DNA of 6,988 bases from the NCBI GenBank assembly GCA_025964465.1, contig JAOPYS010000200.1:1-6988 (forward strand). The letters run 5' to 3'. The position numbers and the translations under genes are program-made. Origin of the DNA: Thermoleophilia bacterium (GTDB taxonomy: Bacteria; Actinomycetota; Thermoleophilia; Gaiellales; SKUG01). The notes below the pieces were generated by a model. That model did no database searches. It saw nothing but the letters and a program-made list of their open reading frames with translations, and was not told the origin of the DNA. Shown here one piece after another: positions 1-4,850 of the stretch. Numbering within the stretch: the stretch's first letter is position 1; every line of letters begins with the position of its first letter.

Positions 1-344
1 CGCCGAGCGACCAGCCGCAGGACCTGTTCACCGACCCGCTGCGGCGGGCCTTCGCCTACCGCATCCGCGAGGCGGGCGGCCAGGTCTTCGAGCTGCCGGT
101 CTTCTCGCACGCCAAGGCGTGGATCGCTGACGACACGACGGCCGTCGGCTCCTTCAACCTCGATCGGGGCTCGACCCGCCGCAACTACGAGAACGCGATC
201 GCGACCAACGATCCATCAGCGGTGGCGCAGGTCGAGGCGATGTTCCACCGGCAGCTCGTGGCGGCGAGGCTGCCGACCCCGGAGGCGCTCCAGGGCTGGC
301 ACCGCCTCGCCCGGCTGCGCGAGACCCTGCACGCCGAGTACTGA
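1..344 (+). CDS. Phospholipase D / cardiolipin synthase-like protein, C-terminal part (5' end outside window)
   Basis: This is the last 113 codons of a gene that enters from the left edge; the frame begins at base 3 and ends with TGA at 342-344. Visible residues 36-52 form a phospholipase D HKD motif: H36, K38, D43, then G49-S50-x-N52, followed by LDRGSTRRNYEN, as in cardiolipin synthases and related phosphatidyltransferases. These enzymes carry two HKD motifs and join or hydrolyse phosphodiesters through a phospho-histidine intermediate, usually at the membrane. Only the second motif would be visible here. The spacer from D43 to G49 is five residues, where the usual pattern HxKx4Dx6GSxN has six. 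The remaining ~60 residues are a helical tail ending in LHAEY. The substrate cannot be told from this fragment: cardiolipin synthase is the likeliest, another PLD-family enzyme is possible. The gene converges on the minus-strand tRNA, with only 9 bases between them. Confidence 0.85.
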   Translation, partial: PSDQPQDLFTDPLRRAFAYRIREAGGQVFELPVFSHAKAWIADDTTAVGSFNLDRGSTRRNYENAIATNDPSAVAQVEAMFHRQLVAARLPTPEALQGWHRLARLRETLHAEY

Positions 345-353
345 CGTCCACGA

Positions 354-427
354 TCGGCGTGACTGGATTCGAACCAGCGATCTCCTCGTCCCAAACGAGG
401 CGCCTTACCAGGCTAGGCCACACGCCG
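354..427 (-). tRNA. tRNA-Pro (anticodon UGG)
   Basis: The minus strand folds into a complete 74-nt cloverleaf. The acceptor stem is CGGCGTG with CACGCCG, with discriminator A at 354. The D stem is GCCT/AGGC. The anticodon stem is CCTCG/CGAGG around loop TTTGGGA, which places anticodon TGG at 391-393. The variable loop is AGATC. The T arm is GCTGG/CCAGT with loop TTCGAAT and one G-T pair. C1-G72 is typical of bacterial tRNA-Pro. The next bases are TCG, so the 3' CCA is not encoded and must be added after transcription. The 5' end lies only 14 bases after the stop codon of the MarR-like gene on the same strand, so the promoter must be inside or upstream of that gene. Confidence 0.97.
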
Positions 428-441
428 TACGAGCCGACACC

Positions 442-801
442 CTAGCGGTTCGCGCGGCCTCGGTGGCCCGGGCGCATCATCTCGTCGAGCTCCGCAGCCA
501 TGTGGGTGGCGATCTCCACGCCGCGTGGTGTCGGCACCACCTGGCTGCAGGTGTCGTCCGGGGCGTCGGACCACGTCTGGTCGACGAGCGCCGCCCGCTC
601 GAGCAGCGAGAGCGTCGCGGCGACCGTGCCCTCGTCGAGTCCGGAGGCTGCGACCAACGCGTCGGAGGTCGTGGGTCCCGCGAGTCGTACGAGCAGGCGC
701 CGCTCGTTCGCGGAGATCCCGTACGAGGTCTCCCACTCGAACGTGAGTCGCTCGTAGTCGTACAGGAGGTACTCGACGGAGCTCGGGGCGCTGGTGATCA
801 T
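442..801 (-). CDS. MarR-like winged helix-turn-helix protein
   Basis: This is a 119-residue protein and a probable DNA-binding regulator. Residues ~28-95 follow the MarR layout: a helix with SANERRLLVRLAG, then TTSDALVAASGL (helix 2), then DEGTVAATLSLLERAALV as recognition helix and start of wing, a wing of ~15 residues containing D82-D83, and TPRG at 91-94 in place of the usual LTxxG. A C-terminal helix (VEIATHMAAELDEMM) could serve in dimerisation. It is shorter than typical MarR proteins (~140-160 residues) because the N-terminal dimer helix is brief. The ATG at 799-801 is firmly placed, because an in-frame TGA lies one codon upstream. I see no Shine-Dalgarno sequence before it. It is the last protein gene of the minus-strand run, 80 bp after the soluble kinase and 14 bp before the tRNA. 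The ligand and targets are unknown. Confidence 0.75.
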   Translation of the reverse strand: MITSAPSSVEYLLYDYERLTFEWETSYGISANERRLLVRLAGPTTSDALVAASGLDEGTVAATLSLLERAALVDQTWSDAPDDTCSQVVPTPRGVEIATHMAAELDEMMRPGHRGRANR

Positions 802-835
802 GTGTCAATTTCGGCAGGCCACGCCAGATCCCCAT

Positions 836-849
836 CCCCCAGCAGGGGG
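836..849 (-). terminator. Short G+C hairpin between kinase and MarR-like gene, possible terminator
   Basis: CCCCC at 836-840 pairs with GGGGG at 845-849 around a 4-base loop (AGCA on the plus strand). It lies 32 bases past the stop of the soluble kinase and about 35 bases before the MarR-like start. No U-tract follows on the minus strand, so this could be a weak actinobacterial-type terminator, a leader hairpin of the MarR-like gene, or chance in GC-rich DNA. Confidence 0.3.
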
Positions 850-881
850 GCGCCGGCCGCCCGTTCGAGGCTGGACGTGCG

Positions 882-2153
882 TCAGGACGATTCGCGCAGG
901 GCGGGCACTGGCCCGTGCTGGACACTGCCGGTCCGCGGAAGCGACATGCGGATCGTGGTGCCGTCCCCGTCCGACTCGATGTCGAGGACTCCGCCCAGCG
1001 AGACGGCGCGTTCCTTGAGGAACGCGAGCCCAAGGCCGGTGCCCGTCAGGTCCGAGCGATCCGTGCCGGCGGCCTCGATCCCGCAGCCGTCGTCGTGGAC
1101 GGCGACCCAGGCGTGGTCGGCATCGCCACCGAGGGAGACGTGGAGCGTCGTCGGATCGGCGTGCTTGACCGCGTTGACGAGCGCTTCGCTGACCATGCGG
1201 CACAACGCGGCGGCGCTCAGGTCGTCGACGGGCCCGGTCAGGCCGTTCGCCACCTCGACCGGGGTGCCGAACCGGACCTGAAGGTCGCTCGCGATGGCGT
1301 GGATGGCCGCATCGAACGTCATCTCACCCAGCTCGAGCGGATCCAGGCCCTGCATCACCTTGCGTGTCTGGCCGAGCGCGAGGGTCACCTCGTTGCGGAC
1401 CATGGCGAGGGCGTCGCGCACGGCGGGATCGTCGGTGGGAACGAGGTCCAGGAACATCATCGCGGCCACCGAGTGCTGCAGTGCGGAATCGTGCAGGTCG
1501 TTGGCGATGCGACGGTGCTCGGCCTCACGGACCCGCATCTGCTGCACCACCATGGTGGTGAGGAGTTCCTCGCGCGCCACGAGCTTCGTGAGCAGCCGTC
1601 CCTCGAGACGCTTGGCGTCGGCGAGGAGCGCTGCACCGGTGGCCATCTGCTCGTCGGCCACTCGTCGGAGCGCCAGCGCCTCGGTCTCCCGCGCCTCCAT
1701 GGCGTCGACGTGCCGATTCGCCGCTGCCAGGCGCGCGCGTGCGGCCTTGACCCTGGCGTCGGCGTCCGCGAGGTGCTCGGCCGCTTCGGCGATGCACGCA
1801 GCGACCTCCGCGGCGTTGGCCCCTGCCATCAGCTCCCGGTCGTCCGCGATCACCTGGCGTTCGTCGGCACGAACGTCCCGGTCGTCGGCGATCTCCTGCC
1901 GATCGTCGGCCAGGGCCTGCCGGCTGTCGGCGAGGTCTTCGCGCTCATCGGCGAGCTGCTCGCGGGAGTCCGCGTGCTCCTCGCGGGTATCGGCCTGGGC
2001 CTTGCGGGCCTCCGCCACGACGGCGCGTGCGTCGACGATGACGTCCCGGGCGTCCGCAGCTGCCTCGCGCGCGTCGGCCGTCGCCTCGCGTGCGTCGGCG
2101 ATCGCCTCCCGGGTGCTCGCTTCCGAATCCCGTGGTGTTCGACCGTCGTCCAT
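882..2153 (-). CDS. Soluble sensor histidine kinase, HisKA_3 (NarL/DesK-type), with long heptad-repeat N-terminus
   Basis: This is a 423-residue cytosolic kinase with no membrane segment. Residues 12-109 are fourteen uninterrupted 7-residue units (AD-x-RE-x-x). Residues 110-205 continue as Ala/Glu/Arg-rich helix, probably coiled coil. The HisKA_3 dimerisation and phosphoacceptor segment is EHRRIANDLHDSALQ with H221. The HATPase domain follows: N box SEALVNAVKHA (N327), G1 DDGCGI (354-359), G2 GTGLGL (371-376). Kinases of this family autophosphorylate on the His and pass phosphate to LuxR/NarL-type response regulators. None is in this window, and no PAS, GAF or other sensor domain is recognisable, so the stalk or a partner protein must carry the signal. 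The ATG at 2151-2153 is the only start available after an in-frame stop 23 codons upstream. No clear ribosome site precedes it. The gene lies 69 bp after another kinase gene in the same frame. Confidence 0.9.
   Translation of the reverse strand: MDDGRTPRDSEASTREAIADAREATADAREAAADARDVIVDARAVVAEARKAQADTREEHADSREQLADEREDLADSRQALADDRQEIADDRDVRADERQVIADDRELMAGANAAEVAACIAEAAEHLADADARVKAARARLAAANRHVDAMEARETEALALRRVADEQMATGAALLADAKRLEGRLLTKLVAREELLTTMVVQQMRVREAEHRRIANDLHDSALQHSVAAMMFLDLVPTDDPAVRDALAMVRNEVTLALGQTRKVMQGLDPLELGEMTFDAAIHAIASDLQVRFGTPVEVANGLTGPVDDLSAAALCRMVSEALVNAVKHADPTTLHVSLGGDADHAWVAVHDDGCGIEAAGTDRSDLTGTGLGLAFLKERAVSLGGVLDIESDGDGTTIRMSLPRTGSVQHGPVPALRESS
1827..2120 (-). repeat. 14 tandem 21-bp (heptad-encoding) units in the soluble kinase gene
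   Basis: Residues 12-109 of the kinase are read as 14 units of 7 residues with no insertion or deletion. Position 4 is Arg in all 14 units, position 1 is Ala in 13, and position 2 is Asp in 12. Position 3 is Ala in units 2-6 and Thr, Ser, Asp or Glu in units 7-14. Position 7 becomes mostly Leu, Ile or Met toward the C-terminal side. At DNA level the units have diverged: the amino-acid pattern is kept better than the bases. This suggests old duplication under selection for a helix and not a recent slippage array. Confidence 0.85.
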
Positions 2154-2191
2154 CCAGCCATCATAGGCATCGCCGGCGCGTGAGGCGGCGT

Positions 2192-2203
2192 GCCGACGTC
2201 GGC
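2192..2203. repeat. Perfect 12-bp palindrome between the two kinase genes
   Basis: GCCGACGTCGGC reads the same on both strands. It lies in the 69-bp gap between the two kinase genes, 38 bases upstream of the soluble kinase start. Two copies of the self-complementary octamer CGCCGGCG flank it, at 2171-2178 and 2207-2214. It could be an operator for a dimeric regulator or part of a folded RNA spacer. The GC-rich octamers are weak evidence alone, since they occur easily in this composition. Confidence 0.45.
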
Positions 2204-2222
2204 GAGCGCCGGCGAGGGGCCC

Positions 2223-3836
2223 TCAGGAGCCGGATCCGTCGATCCGGGGCACCGTGAAGGAGAAGCTCGCGCCGCCCAGCGGGGAATCGTCGACGCGCAT
2301 CGTGCCGCCGCCGAGCTCCACGAGCTGCCGGGCGATGTAGAGCCCGAGCCCGGTCCCGGGCGCCGACGGGTGGGACGGTGGGGCGAGCCGGACGAAGCGC
2401 TCGAACACGCGCTGGCGATCGGCCGCAGGCACGCCCGGCCCGTCGTCCACCACCGTCACGCGAACGTGCGCGTCGACGGGCTCGACCTGTACCTGCACCA
2501 CCTGGTCGGCGTAGCGCAGCGCGTTCTGGAGGAGGTTGTCGACGACCTGGCGGATGCGTTCGGGATCGCCCCAGGCCTCGACGCCCCGATGCTCGTCGGC
2601 CAGCACGACGCGCGGGTCGCGCGCCTCCTGCACGGCGACGCGCAGCACCTCGTCGATGAGGATGGCACGCGGCTCCAGGCGAACCTGCCGCGATTCGATG
2701 CGCGAGACCTGCAGCACGTCCTCGACGAGGCGCCCGAGGCGGTCGGCGCCGGACCGGATGTGGCCGACCATGTCGCGCCGCTGGTCGTCCGCCAGCTCGT
2801 CCCAGCGGTGTTCGAGGGTCGCCGCGAACCCACCCACGATCGCAGCGGGCGTCCGCAGCTCGTGGGACGCAGTGGCCACGAACTCGCGCTGCAGCTCCTC
2901 GACGTGGCGCAGCTCGGTCACGTCCTGGACCGTGCCGACCATGCAGCGCTCACCCACGTCGTCCTGGGCCCAGCCCCCCTGCGCGCGCACGACGCGGATC
3001 GACCCGTCGGGCTCGAGCAGGCGCAGGTCCTCGTCGTAGCTCGTGCCGTGCTCCACCGCCGCGGCCACCGCCGCCGTGACCGCCTCGCGCTCCTCCGGGA
3101 CGACCTGCTCGAGGTACGCGGTCGACGGCTTCATCTCGCCGGGTTCGGCGCCCCACACGCGGTACATCTCGTCGGACCACTCGAGCTTGCGCGTCTGCGG
3201 GTACCACAGGAAGCTCCCGATCTGGGCGACGCGCTGCGCCTCCGCCAGCTGGCGTTCGCTCCGGGCCAGGGCGAGCGCCGTGGTGCGCTCCTGCCGCCGG
3301 GCGAAGGTCATCGCCGCGGCGATGACGATGAAGATCACGACGTTGGCGATGAGCAGCTCGGGGTGGTGGGGTCGACCCCCGTCGAGCAGGGGCACGATGA
3401 CCACCAGCGCGGTGGCGAGCGTGGTGAGTGCGGCGAGCATCCGGAGGGAGACGAACAGCCCTCCGAGGGCCACGGCCCACAGGAACGCGACCGACAACGC
3501 CTCCGGCTCGGGGAGCTGGGCCACCAGCCAGGCGATGAGCAGTTCGTCGAGGACGAGGGTGGGACCCATCAGCACGTCCAGCGGCACGCGCGTCGCCGCG
3601 AGCAGGTACACGCCGGCGAGCGCGAGGGAGACGCACAGCCCGAGCGTGACGCGCAGCAGGTCGTCGCTGCCGGTCACGATCCATGCGCCCGCGAACGCGA
3701 GCGCGCACAGCGCCGGTGCGGCGGGTCGGAACACGCGCAGGTAGAGGTCGCCGGACCGCCCCACGACGCGTCGCTGCATGTCGCGTTCGATCGGCATCGG
3801 CCGCATTCTCGCACGCGGGGGCGGTGCGTCGGGCAC
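2223..3836 (-). CDS. Membrane PAS-domain sensor histidine kinase (HisKA/HATPase_c)
   Basis: This is a protein of up to 537 residues. About six hydrophobic segments fill residues ~39-179 (roughly 39-56, 60-82, 88-108, 113-134, 135-151, 160-179), making a membrane sensor with little outside the bilayer. A helical linker leads to a PAS fold at ~200-308 (GSFLWYPQTRKLEWSDEMYR, closing with GTVQDVTELRH). HisKA follows, with REFVATASHELRTP (H325), then HATPase_c: N box NLLQNALRYA (N438), G1 DDGPGV (464-469), F box FERFVR, G2 GTGLGL (494-499). All catalytic motifs are intact. It has no receiver domain and no response-regulator neighbour. The first possible start is GTG at 3834-3836, 9 bp after the hydrolase stop, but AGGG there abuts the codon. 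ATG at 3806 or ATG at 3797 (GAGA 9 bases upstream) may be the true start, shortening the protein by 10 or 13 residues. The input signal is unknown; membrane state or redox are only guesses. Confidence 0.92.
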   Translation of the reverse strand: MPDAPPPRARMRPMPIERDMQRRVVGRSGDLYLRVFRPAAPALCALAFAGAWIVTGSDDLLRVTLGLCVSLALAGVYLLAATRVPLDVLMGPTLVLDELLIAWLVAQLPEPEALSVAFLWAVALGGLFVSLRMLAALTTLATALVVIVPLLDGGRPHHPELLIANVVIFIVIAAAMTFARRQERTTALALARSERQLAEAQRVAQIGSFLWYPQTRKLEWSDEMYRVWGAEPGEMKPSTAYLEQVVPEEREAVTAAVAAAVEHGTSYDEDLRLLEPDGSIRVVRAQGGWAQDDVGERCMVGTVQDVTELRHVEELQREFVATASHELRTPAAIVGGFAATLEHRWDELADDQRRDMVGHIRSGADRLGRLVEDVLQVSRIESRQVRLEPRAILIDEVLRVAVQEARDPRVVLADEHRGVEAWGDPERIRQVVDNLLQNALRYADQVVQVQVEPVDAHVRVTVVDDGPGVPAADRQRVFERFVRLAPPSHPSAPGTGLGLYIARQLVELGGGTMRVDDSPLGGASFSFTVPRIDGSGS

Positions 3837-3845
3837 CCCTGCAGG

Positions 3846-4613
3846 TCACGCTGTTTCGGGAGCCACGTCCAGCAGCGCGTCGCGGATCGCCTCGTAGGCG
3901 ACGTCGTCGTGGAGGATCCGGTAGTGCCCGACGCGGGGGAACGGCCCGACACGGCGCCCCTCGTCGACGCACCGGAAGGGCGCGCCGTCGATGCGCATGA
4001 GCGAGGGCGGGATGACCGCACCGTCGAAGCCGCGGGTGCCGACGGCCTGGATGCGTCCGTCCCGCGGCGTCGGCGTCGCGGTCGCGAGCGCGGTCACGAG
4101 CTCGCCCGAGTGGTGCTGTTCGGCGAGCGCCACGGGAGCGCGGGCGCCGATGAGCCCGTGGAGGGGACCGAGGTCGAAGCCGCGGTTCGCCGAGGCGATC
4201 GTGACGACGCGGCGCACCCGCGCGCGCCCCTCGTCCTCCAGCTGGGCCCAGGCGCGGCACACGATGCCACCGCGGCTGTGGCCGACCAGGTCCACGCGGT
4301 CGAGGTCGAGCCGCCGCACGAACGCGCCGAGCGCCGTCACCACGTCGCCGATCGGCACCACGTTGCGCCCCGGCGGATCGAAGGCGTGCACATCGAATCC
4401 GTCACGGCGCAGGCCGCGGGCGACGCACGACCAGATCGCGGGTTGGTTGCCCCACCCTGACACGAGCACCACGGGCGGCGCCGTCGCGGCGACGCGGGCC
4501 CGCGCCTGTGCACCGAGTGGTGACCCCACGGCCGGCCGGCGCGCCATCCGTCGCTCCTCGCGGCGCATGACACGGATCCAGGCACGCTCGACCGGCGTCG
4601 GGTGTCGCGGCAT
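3846..4613 (-). CDS. Alpha/beta-hydrolase, lipase/esterase-like
   Basis: This is a 255-residue serine hydrolase. The first strand is PPVVLVSGWGNQP (46-58), whose SGWG begins the oxyanion region. The nucleophile elbow is LVGHSRGG, with S113 in GxSxG. FDGAVIPPS offers D198 and VGHYRILHDD offers H230 (or H235) as the remaining triad members. This order and spacing match small bacterial triacylglycerol lipases and esterases. No signal peptide or membrane segment is present. The first ~45 residues are Arg/Ala-rich and basic, so the protein is probably cytosolic, unlike many secreted lipases of this fold. The ATG at 4611-4613 shares one base with the stop of the upstream small gene (TGATG), pointing to translational coupling. 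AAGAAG six bases upstream is a weak ribosome site, and ATG codons at residues 16 and 23 are alternatives. The substrate is not deducible; fatty-acyl ester is the family guess. The membrane kinase gene begins 9 bp downstream. Confidence 0.85.
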   Translation of the reverse strand: MPRHPTPVERAWIRVMRREERRMARRPAVGSPLGAQARARVAATAPPVVLVSGWGNQPAIWSCVARGLRRDGFDVHAFDPPGRNVVPIGDVVTALGAFVRRLDLDRVDLVGHSRGGIVCRAWAQLEDEGRARVRRVVTIASANRGFDLGPLHGLIGARAPVALAEQHHSGELVTALATATPTPRDGRIQAVGTRGFDGAVIPPSLMRIDGAPFRCVDEGRRVGPFPRVGHYRILHDDVAYEAIRDALLDVAPETA

Positions 4614-4825
4614 CAGGACTTCTTGGCGGAGGCGTTGCCGCCCTTGCGACCCGCTGCGACCTTCTGGGCGTGGGTGCCACCCTGGCTCGAGTTGCCCGAA
4701 CCGGAGTGCGATGCCTTGCCGCCGTTGTGTGACGCGTCCGGCGAGTTGGCGATCTTCGCCGCGCGCTCCTTGGACATGCCCTTGTCCTTGAGCGCCTCGT
4801 ACTGCTTCTCGTTCTTGACGGCCAT
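4613..4825 (-). CDS. Small basic Lys/Gly/Ser-rich protein with KGG motif (stress-protein-like)
   Basis: This 70-residue protein begins MAVKNEKQYEALKDKGMSKE, which predicts a short helix-turn-helix ending near RAAKIANSPDAS (21-32). The remainder (33-70) is Gly/Ser/Asn/Lys/His-rich, probably disordered, and holds AGRKGG near the C-terminus. That GRKGG block resembles the KGG repeats of bacterial stress-induced proteins. The N-terminal KNEKxYExLKxKGxSKxxAAxIAN pattern is one I remember from small uncharacterised actinobacterial proteins, but I cannot check the family here. The charge is strongly positive, so nucleic-acid binding is an inference suggested by the DNA-end-joining genes just upstream. 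The start at 4823-4825 is supported by a good AGAGGGG ribosome site eight bases upstream. A longer in-frame reading would run back into the polymerase gene and give low-complexity Ser/Arg sequence. It lies 25 bp after the polymerase and overlaps the hydrolase by one base. Confidence 0.85.
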   Translation of the reverse strand: MAVKNEKQYEALKDKGMSKERAAKIANSPDASHNGGKASHSGSGNSSQGGTHAQKVAAGRKGGNASAKKS

Positions 4826-4833
4826 GTCAGTCG

Positions 4834-4840
4834 CCCCTCT
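4834..4840 (-). promoter_or_regulatory. Shine-Dalgarno site of the small KGG-type gene
   Basis: AGAGGGG on the minus strand stands eight bases before the ATG at 4825. It is the clearest ribosome-binding site in the window and decides the start of the 70-residue gene. Confidence 0.75.
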
Positions 4841-4850
4841 CGTGTCGGTG

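Noticed and set aside
154..423. 89-residue minus-strand frame covering the tRNA
   Set aside because: It is simply the tRNA translated (the T arm gives GSNPVTP), followed by antisense of the phospholipase gene.
354..427. tRNA as an integration (att) site
   Set aside because: No integrase gene and no repeated copy of the tRNA 3' end is found in the window.
803..808. TTGACA on the minus strand, like a -35 box
   Set aside because: It ends one base before the MarR-like ATG and no TATAAT-like box follows at ~17 bp, so it cannot be that gene's promoter in the normal arrangement.
915..2183. 422-codon and 290-codon plus-strand frames opposite the soluble kinase
   Set aside because: Their length comes from the GC-rich, 21-bp periodic repeat read backwards. 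No family pattern is visible and the kinase motifs are on the other strand.
2190..4460. 756-codon open frame on the plus strand
   Set aside because: It lies antisense to the membrane kinase and hydrolase, whose conserved motifs prove the minus strand. Its translation is Arg/Gly/His-rich with no domain, as expected of a GC-rich shadow frame.
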